A DNA stretch of 13,313 bases. Source: Akkermansia sp. (GTDB lineage Bacteria; Verrucomicrobiota; Verrucomicrobiia; Verrucomicrobiales; Akkermansiaceae). This document shows positions 1 through 8,152 of the stretch, in pieces. The position numbers were made by a program, and so were the translations under genes. How positions within the stretch are numbered: position 1 is the first letter of the stretch; every line of letters begins with the position of its first letter. The notes under the pieces were generated by a model that searched no databases, was not told the origin of the DNA, and saw only the letters and a list, made by a program, of their open reading frames with translations. Where the stretch lies: the NCBI GenBank assembly GCA_020047775.1, contig JAIFNK010000225.1:1-13313 (forward strand). Reading direction: 5' to 3'.

Positions 1-1087
1 GGAAGGTTTTCTCATCGACATTCACGCCGCATGTTTTCGCGAGCATGAGAAACGTAACGCAGTGGACGCCGGCGGCATTGAGGTGACCACCGGATTGATA
101 ATTGAACGAGGCTCCCCTGCCGGACCATCCGCCGTTGTAGATTCTGTCCCTGAGATGATCCGCGCCTTCTTGAATCATCGGAAGCACTGAGGCATCACCG
201 GTTCTGAGGTAGTATTCACAAATACCCATTCCCTCGACTCCGACGGACCAATTGTGTGCCCAGGTTGGCTTTCTTTCCTTCATCCAGCCACGCACCACTT
301 CGAGGTCTTTTTCTTCTCCGGTGGAGAGCAGGAAAAGGATGGATCCCCATTCGGTTTTTCCTTGTTTGGCGATGAGGTCGGCGAGGTTTCGGACAATTTT
401 GTCTGACTTGGGGCAGTTCAGCGGCCAAGTGTCGCTGTAGCGGCCGAGGACGGGGATTTCCACGGTGACGATGCTCTTGCCGTTGATCTGTATGTTGATC
501 TTGCCATCGCTGGCCTCGGCTTCGGTGATGATGTCGCCGAGAACTAAACGCGGGTCTCGCTTGGTGTCGGAGAGTTTTACGCCGTTGATGCTCTCGATGA
601 TGTCTCCTTGCTTGAGATTGCCGGCCTTTTCGGCGGGTGAGCCGGGTTCGACGTTCTGGATCTTCATGACCGGGCCTTTTTCGAGCATGATGCCGATGCC
701 GACGGGACCGAAGTTCTTGATCAGCCAGGAGCTGCGTTTTTCGAACGGGGCGGGTTTGAAGCTGTAGTCGGGTTTGCCATTGCCGGGCACGGCGGTTTTA
801 TTGACCGGAGTGCTAGCAGGCTTGGGAGTTGTGTCCGGTGTGGCTTTTCCATTTTTCAGGAAAGCAATGTCACCTGCGGACAGCATCTGTTGTTTGAAAG
901 TGACTCGTTTGCCTCCACGATCCACCGTAACCTCACCCGTCTCGGCCTTATATTCGATCAATTCCCCTTCGAAGGAGCTTTTGCCATCGACGCTTTTCCA
1001 TGTGCGGGAGTGGACAGTGAGCGCGGTGAGCAGGATGATGGAGAGGGCTTGAAAAAGGGGTTTGGTAAGATGGTCTCGGGTTTTCAT
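1..1087 (-). CDS. Secreted SHD1-PDZ-DUF6288-like protein (3' end beyond left edge)
   Basis: The frame is open from ATG at 1087 to the left edge (362 codons seen, no stop), so the C-terminal part is missing. Residues 1-27 look like a signal peptide: basic start (K2, R4, K9), then a hydrophobic stretch (LSIILLTALTV). Residues about 28-78 (RTWKSVDGK... LSAGDIAFLK) match the SLA1-homology SHD1 pattern common in Planctomycetota and Verrucomicrobiota secreted proteins. A T/P/K-rich linker (about 80-115) leads to a PDZ domain (about 120-205; FGPVGIGI, VEPGSPAEKAG, GDIIESING). The rest begins an alpha-helical toroid-like region. It is a clear paralogue of the protein at 4280-7876: TWPLNCPKSDKIVRNLAD is identical in both (residues 220-237 here, 141-158 there), as is CEYYLRTGD. 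The paralogue lacks SHD1. An in-frame ATG at 1102 adds only five residues; neither start has a Shine-Dalgarno. It probably heads its own transcript, being 245 bp from the gene upstream. Biochemical role unknown; the DUF6288 name is from memory. Confidence 0.85.
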   Translation of the reverse strand, partial: MKTRDHLTKPLFQALSIILLTALTVHSRTWKSVDGKSSFEGELIEYKAETGEVTVDRGGKRVTFKQQMLSAGDIAFLKNGKATPDTTPKPASTPVNKTAVPGNGKPDYSFKPAPFEKRSSWLIKNFGPVGIGIMLEKGPVMKIQNVEPGSPAEKAGNLKQGDIIESINGVKLSDTKRDPRLVLGDIITEAEASDGKINIQINGKSIVTVEIPVLGRYSDTWPLNCPKSDKIVRNLADLIAKQGKTEWGSILFLLSTGEEKDLEVVRGWMKERKPTWAHNWSVGVEGMGICEYYLRTGDASVLPMIQEGADHLRDRIYNGGWSGRGASFNYQSGGHLNAAGVHCVTFLMLAKTCGVNVDEKTF

Positions 1088-1332
1088 AAGGGGTGGTTTC
1101 ATCGTGGGCGGGTTGTGGCGGCGGTAATATTCCCAGTCACCTTCGCATTCTGCCGTCAGGCGAATACGCACACCTTGGCGATATGCATGCCGACATGCGT
1201 AAACAACCATCGCCGTCCAGCATTTGGAAATATTTTCTCTACGTGCACTGGTCCTGATTTAACTAAGTTGTCGTCGTGTTATCCTACCTGGTGCACTGCC
1301 ATATCGTGAATTTCAAATGATTATGGGTGCTG
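1088..1332 (-). other. Intergenic region, probable promoter and leader of the SHD1-PDZ gene
   Basis: This 245-bp stretch separates the two-module esterase gene from the SHD1-PDZ gene and has no credible ORF. It holds the 22-bp motif at 1246-1267 (listed separately), an AT-rich AATATTT block at 1228-1234, two copies of GTGCACTG at 1242-1249 and 1290-1297, and a small perfect hairpin at 1185-1198 (GCATG, loop CCGA, CATGC) that would lie in the 5' leader. I see no classical hairpin-plus-U-run terminator after the esterase stop codon at 1333-1335. No confident -35/-10 pair could be assigned. Confidence 0.5.
1246..1267 (-). promoter_or_regulatory. 22-bp shared upstream motif, copy A
   Basis: On the plus strand this site begins ACTGGTCCTGATTTAACTAA. 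It matches the site at 10026-10047 (ACTGATCCTGATATAACCAA at its start) at 19 of 22 positions. Each copy is in an intergenic region, in the same orientation relative to the downstream gene, and each is followed toward the gene by AATATTT after 11 bp (here) or 9 bp (other copy). Read on the coding strand it contains ATCAGG-ACCAG, close to a direct repeat of ATCAG. It lies 143 bp from the 1102 ATG and 158 bp from the 1087 ATG. It may be an operator or activator site for a shared regulator, or an extended promoter; the sequence does not say which. Confidence 0.5.
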
Positions 1333-4257
1333 CTATTTGTAAACTTCTGTTAACACCTTCTCGATCAGCGCTGCGGGCACGGGATCCTCGGCTGGCTTGG
1401 GGGTCTTGCTCGCGGCCTTCTCGAGAGGCCAGTTGTTGATTTCCATGGCGATGCTGCGGCCCTTGATGCCTTCCGGCTTGGTAATTTTGGGGGCGAGTGA
1501 TGCTCCGGGGAACGTGTAGAAGAAGACCGGATCCGGACATGCGAACTTCTCTTTCCAGCCGTTCGCCAGGGCCGCGAGTTGTTCGCCGAAGTGCGCACCT
1601 TGATCGGCTTCCACCATGGTTTTGGAGGACATGAAGATGACCCCCTTCAAACCGGCCGGTGTGAAGGAATCGACCATCACGTTGTACACCTGGGATGCAT
1701 CGGTTTTGATCAGGCCTCCCAGACCCGGGTAGCCCCCCCACGGCTGTCCGTCAGGCACGGCTTTGGTCTCCATTAGCGCCGGGATGTATTCGCTCCAGTA
1801 TTTTTTCCATTCGTTCAAGTAGCGCTGGACGTTGGTTTCAAACGGCTTGGTGCCGGGAAACATGCTCCCCAATTGATCGAAGTCCGCCTTCAGGCTAGGT
1901 GCCCGGCCTAGATCCTCTGCGGCGATCCAGTGCTTGAGAGCCGCCTGCTCGGCATTCTTGCCGCCCGCGCTCTGCATGAAGATGATGCCCACCGGCTTGC
2001 CGGTCTTTGCCGCGATTGCCTGACCCAAGGTGGCCGCAAATCCTTCCGCATCATTCCAAGCCGAAGCAAAGCTGTTGTTTGGCGTGGTGGAGGTCGATAC
2101 GGTGTAGGGGCGCGGACGATTGGAGCGGTCCCCTTTGGCAGCACGGTCCATCATCCGGACCACGCCCGCCGACTTGACGGCTGGCGCATCGAAGATGCCA
2201 TAGGGAGCGGCCACATACCACACGTCACCGAACACGATGTTGGTGCAGACGCGTTCGTGCGCGAGCTCGCCGTTCACCAGAAATGTCACCTTCAGGGTCT
2301 TCGGCTCGGCACTGGCCTTCTGCGAAGGCAAGGTGACCTGCCACTCCTTCATATCCGGCGTGACGGGAATCGTCTTCTCGACACCTGCAAAGCTGAATTT
2401 GATCTCCGCCTTGCCGTCAACCGGCTTGTCGCTCCAAGGTGCCGCCGGCAACGTGGAACCCCAGATCGAGACCGGTTGCTCGGCCTGCAGAACGGCGTTG
2501 TTGACGAACTGACTGCTTAGCAAGGGCATCTTGCGGCATTCCTCCAGGATGCCCATGGGCGGTGTCTCGACGCCATCCACCTTAAATTCGCCCTTCCAAG
2601 TCGCGGCTGTGACAAACTCTTTGCTATAATACGTGAACGGTGCCATGGGCAGTAGCGCCTGGTTGTAGATGTTAGGTTTTCCGCCGATGCCGCCACTGCC
2701 GTAGCTCACCCCGAGCGGGGCCTTGACCTTCGGCGAGCTTACGACCAACTCGTTGCCTTCGATCCTAACTTGCGCAGGATACCAGACGCGGTCCTCGCCG
2801 GCTAGATAGAAGACTTTCACCTGTGCTGCACCATCGGGGATCACGGTCGGAGCGCCCAGGCCCGCTTTCACGTTGGTGTTGGTTTCCGCCACGATCAGAC
2901 CACCCTCGGCATGATCCAACTCGATGACCATCATGTCGCCCTCGACCTTGCAGGACTTGAACATCGGACCATCGGTCACCACTTTTTTGCCATACTCGTT
3001 CTTCAGCGCATGCAAGGCGAGTCGCTGGCCGGAGAGCGTCTTGTTGAAGTAATGGATCGCGCCGGCGATATCGATCTGAATGGCCATGCCGGTATGCGGG
3101 ATGTCCCGCGCCAGCCATGTGCCAAAGCGCATGTCGGCAGCAGCGCCGATGGTGGGGGTCTCGCTCACGGTGTTCGCATAGAACTGGTTGAAATACACCG
3201 GCATGTCGGGCTTACCCCAGGCCAGCCGCCAGCCGCAGATCATGCTGTGCAGATTGTTGTAATAGACGATTCCCTCATTGATGTTCGCCCATCCTTGGTT
3301 CCAGATGCCGCCGCGGCAGGCATACGGAATCATCGGGTTCAGGCGCGCGTTGAACAACCAGGACGCATCCCGGTTGTCGCTCATGTTGCCGGGCGTTGTG
3401 GTTGAAACCGCCTTCACCGCCGTCTCGGCGTCCGCGTAGAATTTGCCCCACGCCGCCTTGTGCTCCGGTGTGGTCGGATCGGTCTCCAGGACTTTCTGAT
3501 AGAGTGCCTTGGTGTATTCATCCTTGCCGTCGCGGTAGCCGATGCGCGGCGTCCAGGCCTGGATCGGGGTCTGGCTGAACGAGCAGTTCAGGATGCCGAC
3601 CGGTACATCGACCTCCTTGAACACATGGTAGGCGAACGAATAGGCCACGCCGCTCATCGCACCGGCATCGGAATGCCACACGGCATTCGCGTGCTCGACC
3701 GGATGCAGGGCCGAGAAATAATCCGTGACCTTCGCCTCGCGGATGACCGGTTGCTTCTCCTTGCCCGCCGCAACGCGCTCGGCGATCTGCTTCTGCAATT
3801 GGGCCACGTCGCATTTTTGGGCTAGCCAAACCATGTTCGACTGCCCGGATGCTAACCACACTTCGCCTACGAGGATGTTTTTCAAAGTGACCGCCTTGCC
3901 GGTGCTTTCGGCAATCTTCATTTCCGCCGGTTCGTAGCTCGCCTTGAGCGGATCAAGTTCCAGCATCCACTTGCCGTCCTTGCCAGCGGTCGCGGATTTT
4001 TTTTGCCCGGCGAACTCCACCGTCACTGTTGTCCCCGACTGGCTCCACCCCCATACTGGCAGTTTCATGTCACGCTGCAGGACAGCGTAGTCGCGGAAAG
4101 GGGAACCCAGTTCGATGGCGAGTTTGGGCGCTGCAGCAACGGCAGAAACGGCAGCTGGAGCGTCGTCCTCCTGGGCATGCAGCATCATCGGCGAAAGGAG
4201 CAGCGCTCCCACAAGCGTGTAGAATCTAACGATGGATTCGGGTTTTCTTGTCATCAT
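1333..4257 (-). CDS. Secreted sialate O-acetylesterase-like protein, two modules, second one degenerate
   Basis: A 974-residue secreted protein. The signal peptide is about residues 1-28 (IVRFYTLVGALLLSPMMLHA, then QED). The first module (about 45-425) has the sialate O-acetylesterase (SASA, SGNH-type) layout: a beta-rich start (AVLQRDMKLPVWGW, about 58-71), the nucleophile block GEVWLASGQSNM at 131-142 (S140), PVGILNCSFSQTPIQAW (219-235), GGIWNQGWANI and IHYFNK with H402. The family removes acetyl esters from sialic acids or other sugars. The acidic residue usually two before the histidine (DIH) is alanine here (AIH), and the usual WYQGESN is WNQGWAN. From about 583 the pattern repeats (NNAVLQAEQPVSIWG), but the block aligned with GQSNM reads APYGI, so no nucleophile. 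Start chosen at 4257 (MM, 4257 or 4254): it gives a clean signal peptide 22 bp after the upstream stop, while a longer frame from 4377 would overlap that gene. Substrate unknown. Confidence 0.85.
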   Translation of the reverse strand: MMTRKPESIVRFYTLVGALLLSPMMLHAQEDDAPAAVSAVAAAPKLAIELGSPFRDYAVLQRDMKLPVWGWSQSGTTVTVEFAGQKKSATAGKDGKWMLELDPLKASYEPAEMKIAESTGKAVTLKNILVGEVWLASGQSNMVWLAQKCDVAQLQKQIAERVAAGKEKQPVIREAKVTDYFSALHPVEHANAVWHSDAGAMSGVAYSFAYHVFKEVDVPVGILNCSFSQTPIQAWTPRIGYRDGKDEYTKALYQKVLETDPTTPEHKAAWGKFYADAETAVKAVSTTTPGNMSDNRDASWLFNARLNPMIPYACRGGIWNQGWANINEGIVYYNNLHSMICGWRLAWGKPDMPVYFNQFYANTVSETPTIGAAADMRFGTWLARDIPHTGMAIQIDIAGAIHYFNKTLSGQRLALHALKNEYGKKVVTDGPMFKSCKVEGDMMVIELDHAEGGLIVAETNTNVKAGLGAPTVIPDGAAQVKVFYLAGEDRVWYPAQVRIEGNELVVSSPKVKAPLGVSYGSGGIGGKPNIYNQALLPMAPFTYYSKEFVTAATWKGEFKVDGVETPPMGILEECRKMPLLSSQFVNNAVLQAEQPVSIWGSTLPAAPWSDKPVDGKAEIKFSFAGVEKTIPVTPDMKEWQVTLPSQKASAEPKTLKVTFLVNGELAHERVCTNIVFGDVWYVAAPYGIFDAPAVKSAGVVRMMDRAAKGDRSNRPRPYTVSTSTTPNNSFASAWNDAEGFAATLGQAIAAKTGKPVGIIFMQSAGGKNAEQAALKHWIAAEDLGRAPSLKADFDQLGSMFPGTKPFETNVQRYLNEWKKYWSEYIPALMETKAVPDGQPWGGYPGLGGLIKTDASQVYNVMVDSFTPAGLKGVIFMSSKTMVEADQGAHFGEQLAALANGWKEKFACPDPVFFYTFPGASLAPKITKPEGIKGRSIAMEINNWPLEKAASKTPKPAEDPVPAALIEKVLTEVYK

Positions 4258-4279
4258 GTCAGGGTCTTGTGTTAGATTG

Positions 4280-7200
4280 TTAGTTACGCGTGAAAACGAG
4301 CCACGGAGAGGTCCATCCGGCTTTGTTCTTGGTGCTGAATCCGCCGGCTTCGAGGAAGAGGTATTCCTTGTTGGCAATGGTTTTGTTTTTCATCTGCAGC
4401 ACTTGGTAGCGGTTGAGATCCATCATCCTCTCGCCGGACCAAATGAAAGGTGAGTGGCCGGTTTCGCCCTGGTCGGCGAGTTGCAGGCTGGTGGCGATGG
4501 GTTGACGCGGGGCGACGGGTTTGGCAGCGGGGTCGAATGCCTCGATGGTGTCCGTCTGGCCGACGAGCTTCCAACTTCCAAGGACTTGCGGATTGGCCAC
4601 AAATTTGCCATCCCAATGGAATTGCGGAGCTTGTTCCCGCTCCTCGTCGCTATCGGAGAACTGGGCGGCTTGCCATTCGCTCGATAGCATGCCGATATGC
4701 TTCGCGGACTGGCGCACGAGGTCATCTCCCATGGGCGGTAGTTTCTGTTCCTCGATGTCAACACTGATCATGCCCTGAGGTTCCTTCTTGCTGGGATTCA
4801 TGTTGTATTTGTCGTTGTAGCGGAGGAATGATTTTACGGCGATGGTGACTTCGCCTTTACCGAAAGCTTCCAACCATTCCTTGGTGATGTAGGCTCCATA
4901 GGGTCTTTCGCCGCCGCCGCGACCGATGCCGTCACGGTGTTCGATCATCGGTTTGCCATTGACCCAGATGCCGTAGCCGCCGCCGTTGCCGACGTGGGCT
5001 CTTTGGTAAACACGCAGGCGGTAGCGATGACCTTCCTTGAGTGGCGGGATGGTGACTTTCTTGCGTAACAAGATGACTTCTTTTTCCCAAAGTGTGTTGG
5101 CTTTTTCCGCGCCATAACACATCGGCCCGGTGCAGGTCGCCGAGCACTTGGAGACTGGGCCTTCGGGGATCGTTCCGAGATACTGGGCGAAGGGTGCTTT
5201 ACCTCGCGGCCAACCGGCCTTGTCCGGATCGAAGGCAGGATCATACCATTTTTCCATGCCCGACGGCATCGTGACATCGCGGTAGCGGATATTGATTTGG
5301 TCAAAGGGTAATTGGTCCTTGGCGATGGGATCGAAGGACAAATAGGACCACTCCTCTTTGCGCACGCCGGCGAAGATGCTCCACTCGTAGTCGTCATTTC
5401 CCGCCCGAGAGTGGAGCGCGACCAGATCGTCGATGATATCGGCTCCGCAGCGGGGATTCTGCACTTTGGAATCGGCGAAATCTTTGAGCTTGGTGCGGTT
5501 GAGGCCGACGAATTCAGGGATCAGCTCGTCGGTGATGATCGGCGTGATCGCTTGCTTGAGCTTGGGCCCAAAACCGGCGGGGTCGGCGTTCAGGAAAAAT
5601 TTCTTATAGGGGAGGATCTGGTTGGAGTAGCGCTGGCGAGCTATTTCATAAACGACGTCGAGGCCACCTGGCACATCAGCGAGCGAGGCGGCGATGTATT
5701 CGAGGTGGGAATCGAGATGACTGCTGATGTTGAGACCACCGGGGGCCGTTGCCACGCCGGTGTAGCCCGTGTAGGATTCCTGTAAGGTTTTGACGGCGAG
5801 TTGCTGGACTTCCGGGCCGGCTGCGTTGATTTTTTCGCGGATGGGCTTGAGCAGGCCGAGGGTGAGCGAGGGGCGTTGGTTGGTGCGGATCAATTCGCCA
5901 ATGGGGGGAAGCACTTTCTGATAGGTGCGCTCGTCGGCGGCCACCGGAATCAAGGCTTTCATCGAGGCGTTGCGCAGCCAAGATTCTTCGTGGTTCAAAA
6001 AGGACAACAAGAGATCGACGTGCGGAACGACCCAGTCGGTCTGACCCAGACTGATGACATGCAGCGCGGCATCTTTCACCCACCAGGATTCCTCGGGGTC
6101 AGCGACGGCTTTGACTGCGAGATCGAAGACTTCTTTGGGCAAGGTCTCCGAGGTGAGGATGCTGGCGATCTGGGAAAACATCGGGCGACGGACGCGAGGC
6201 GAGGGGGATTGGAGAAACTCCATCATGAGATGCGGGCGCGGCTCGCCGCCGGGGGCTTTCCAACCGATGTAGCCGAGATTGATGCCGAGGACTTTGGCGG
6301 CGGCAATTTCTCGGATGACCACGTCCTGGTGGTGGATGAAGCTGCGGATGCCCTCGTCGGTCTCACCCTGCGGGCCGAGAATTTTACCGAGGAATGGGAT
6401 GCTCGAATCCTTGGCGAGAGTCTCATTTGTTAGATCCTGCTTCTTGCCATCTTTGTCGGGAACCGCTTCGAGGGAGAGGAAATCGTTGTCCGCCTCGACG
6501 CCCCAGGGTTGTTTGGGGAGTTGGAAAAGTTTGGAAAACTTCGTGGGAGGGCCGCCGAAGATGCGGAGTTGCTTGCGAGGCACCGTGTAGGCCCAGCCGT
6601 AGGCGACGCCCCACAGCGGCTTGTCGTAGCCTTCGCCACCGAGGATACCAAATGAGCCATCAAAGCGGCGGGAAAGTTCGTAGTGCCAGCGACGGTTGTC
6701 CAAGAAATCGCGGTATTGCTTGGGCTTCTTGTCGCGTAATAGGGACATTGATCCGCTGCGCCATATTTCCCCAATGCCACCGCCAGTGTGGCCGTGGAGC
6801 ATGAAGCTGGTGCTGTAGAAGGCGGTTTTCGCACAGGTGTCGCGAGCGGCAGCATAGACGGATTTCTCTCCATCGGGCATGAGCGCGGCGGCGGCGGCCA
6901 TGGCGAAGGCGAGGTTGCCAGTCTTGCCGTTGTCCACGAAGCCGATTTCCGGGCGATCATCGCCGTAGGGATTGCCACCTCTTCCGGCGTAGCGGTAGAA
7001 GTGGCGTAGCGCGCCTAACAGTGCCTTGTCTGGGATTTCGGCTCCGCATTCCTTGGCGAGCAACATGACTGTCAAAACGGCGGTGCCGCCGGCATTGAGG
7101 TGGCCACTGCCGTAAGTCACGGCGGGCGGACTTCCTCGCCCTGCCCAGGCGTCGTTGTATTGGGTGGCGACGGCGTTATCGGCCAGTTTCTGGATGTTCG

Positions 7201-7876
7201 GCAAGACGGCCTTGTCGCCGGTGCGTAGATAGTATTCGCAGAGCGAAATTCCGCTAAAGCCGATGAACCACGGATACGTGTGCGGTTTCATGCTCCGTGC
7301 CCACTCGCCGACAGCGGCAGTGTCCTTTTCGTCACCAGTGGACATGAGGAAAATATAACCGATGTCGCCGATGCCTTTCTGGCCGTTGGGGCTGGTGATG
7401 GAATCGGCGAGATTGCGCACGATCTTGTCTGACTTCGGGCAATTCAGCGGCCAGGTCGGGCTGTAGGCCCCGAGCACTGGGATTTTTACGATGATCGGCT
7501 CGGCCTCGCCCTTGATGGCAAATTTCAGCACGCCATCGGTGGCTTCAGCGGCGGTGATCATGTCACCAAGCTGGATGCGCGGGCCGATGTCTTTGAGTAC
7601 TGTGCCGTTGATGGACTCGATGATTTGCCCTGCCTTGAGCTTACCCGTTGCCGCAGCGGGCGAGCCTTCCTCGATGCTTTTGATGCACATGGTGAAGACG
7701 GGATGGATCAAATCGATGGACATGCCGACGGGTCCGAAGCGCTCGATGTTGTTGAGCGTCTTCGTTTCGTCCGGGCGTTTCGAGAAAAACGTCGGGCCGG
7801 AATAGAATGACTCCGCGACGAGGGAAGGGGCGGTGGCCAAGCAGAGGGCTGTGAGGAAGTATGATTGAAATTTCAT
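4280..7876 (-). CDS. Secreted PDZ/DUF6288-like protein with HEAT-like repeats
   Basis: A 1198-residue exported protein. Residues 1-21 form a signal peptide (YFLTALCLATAPSLVA, then ESF). A PDZ domain spans about 47-135 (FGPVGMSIDL, IEEGSPAAATGKLKAGQIIESING). Residues about 140-450 look like an alpha-helical toroid rich in aromatic, G and H motifs (GHLNAGG, HGHTGGGIGEIWRSGS, GYDKPLWGVAYGWAY). Residues about 500-700 look like HEAT-type helical repeats (VVIREIAAAKVLG, SWWVKDAALHVISLG, SWLRNASMKALIPVA). The C-terminal third is beta-rich, probably galactose-binding-like (RYRLRVYQRAHVGNGGGYGIWVNG), followed by a small final domain. A cysteine group (C911, C915, C920) precedes the beta-rich part. It is a paralogue of the protein at 1-1087 but lacks SHD1. 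It lies 21 bp after the small gene and 22 bp before the next esterase, so probably in the same operon. No Shine-Dalgarno at the ATG. A role in binding or degrading a polysaccharide outside the cytoplasm is inferred from context; no catalytic motif is recognised. Confidence 0.88.
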   Translation of the reverse strand: MKFQSYFLTALCLATAPSLVAESFYSGPTFFSKRPDETKTLNNIERFGPVGMSIDLIHPVFTMCIKSIEEGSPAAATGKLKAGQIIESINGTVLKDIGPRIQLGDMITAAEATDGVLKFAIKGEAEPIIVKIPVLGAYSPTWPLNCPKSDKIVRNLADSITSPNGQKGIGDIGYIFLMSTGDEKDTAAVGEWARSMKPHTYPWFIGFSGISLCEYYLRTGDKAVLPNIQKLADNAVATQYNDAWAGRGSPPAVTYGSGHLNAGGTAVLTVMLLAKECGAEIPDKALLGALRHFYRYAGRGGNPYGDDRPEIGFVDNGKTGNLAFAMAAAAALMPDGEKSVYAAARDTCAKTAFYSTSFMLHGHTGGGIGEIWRSGSMSLLRDKKPKQYRDFLDNRRWHYELSRRFDGSFGILGGEGYDKPLWGVAYGWAYTVPRKQLRIFGGPPTKFSKLFQLPKQPWGVEADNDFLSLEAVPDKDGKKQDLTNETLAKDSSIPFLGKILGPQGETDEGIRSFIHHQDVVIREIAAAKVLGINLGYIGWKAPGGEPRPHLMMEFLQSPSPRVRRPMFSQIASILTSETLPKEVFDLAVKAVADPEESWWVKDAALHVISLGQTDWVVPHVDLLLSFLNHEESWLRNASMKALIPVAADERTYQKVLPPIGELIRTNQRPSLTLGLLKPIREKINAAGPEVQQLAVKTLQESYTGYTGVATAPGGLNISSHLDSHLEYIAASLADVPGGLDVVYEIARQRYSNQILPYKKFFLNADPAGFGPKLKQAITPIITDELIPEFVGLNRTKLKDFADSKVQNPRCGADIIDDLVALHSRAGNDDYEWSIFAGVRKEEWSYLSFDPIAKDQLPFDQINIRYRDVTMPSGMEKWYDPAFDPDKAGWPRGKAPFAQYLGTIPEGPVSKCSATCTGPMCYGAEKANTLWEKEVILLRKKVTIPPLKEGHRYRLRVYQRAHVGNGGGYGIWVNGKPMIEHRDGIGRGGGERPYGAYITKEWLEAFGKGEVTIAVKSFLRYNDKYNMNPSKKEPQGMISVDIEEQKLPPMGDDLVRQSAKHIGMLSSEWQAAQFSDSDEEREQAPQFHWDGKFVANPQVLGSWKLVGQTDTIEAFDPAAKPVAPRQPIATSLQLADQGETGHSPFIWSGERMMDLNRYQVLQMKNKTIANKEYLFLEAGGFSTKNKAGWTSPWLVFTRN

Positions 7877-7897
7877 AGAGTGGCTACGGGTTAGAAT

Positions 7898-8152
7898 TTA
7901 TCCCAAAGATTCTCCTTGTTGGTTTTCGTGCAAATCGATCAGTAAGGGGATGGCCCGGCTTAATTCACGAACTGTTGCATCGGGAGCGATCGGAATCACG
8001 ACTTCCGGCCGAGCGGGAGCCGCAAACCGGATTTCGTATTCTGTACAGGTGAAGTGGTAGATCTTCCTGCCCTTGCGGACCCGGAGTTCGTTTTTGGCGG
8101 GGCAATACTCCCCATGCTCTTTGGCGGCGGTGCGGAAATTTTGAATGAACAT
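7898..8152 (-). CDS. Small protein of unknown function, possibly truncated at its 5' end
   Basis: An 84-residue frame (MFIQNFRTAAKEHGEY... HENQQGESLG) ending in TAA 21 bp before the large PDZ gene. I do not recognise the family. It is rich in charged residues, with a basic patch (RVRKGRKIYHF), two cysteines, and a proline-rich middle (APARPEVVIPIAPDATV). It has no signal peptide or membrane segment of its own. It lies between two secreted-protein genes on the same strand, so it is probably co-transcribed. The same frame continues upstream past an amber codon into a convincing signal-peptide sequence starting at ATG 8236 (next entry), so this frame may be the remnant of a 112-residue exported protein rather than a complete gene. 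If expressed from 8152 the product would be cytoplasmic. No Shine-Dalgarno precedes 8152. Confidence 0.5.
   Translation of the reverse strand: MFIQNFRTAAKEHGEYCPAKNELRVRKGRKIYHFTCTEYEIRFAAPARPEVVIPIAPDATVRELSRAIPLLIDLHENQQGESLG

Noticed and set aside
1227..1235. AAATATTTT as a definite -10 promoter element
   Set aside because: It is conserved beside both motif copies, but no matching -35 at proper spacing could be assigned, so it is only mentioned as part of the regulatory region.
1313..1741. Minus-strand 142-codon frame inside the two-module esterase
   Set aside because: It is an out-of-frame shadow of the C-terminal coding sequence.
1930..2520. Plus-strand frame of 196 codons, and similar plus-strand frames across 252-6804
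   Set aside because: They are antisense to well-supported minus-strand genes with signal peptides and motifs, and their products show no domain or plausible start context.
4258..4377. 5' extension of the two-module esterase to ATG 4377
   Set aside because: It overlaps the end of the upstream gene and puts a polar 40-residue stretch before the signal peptide at 4257.
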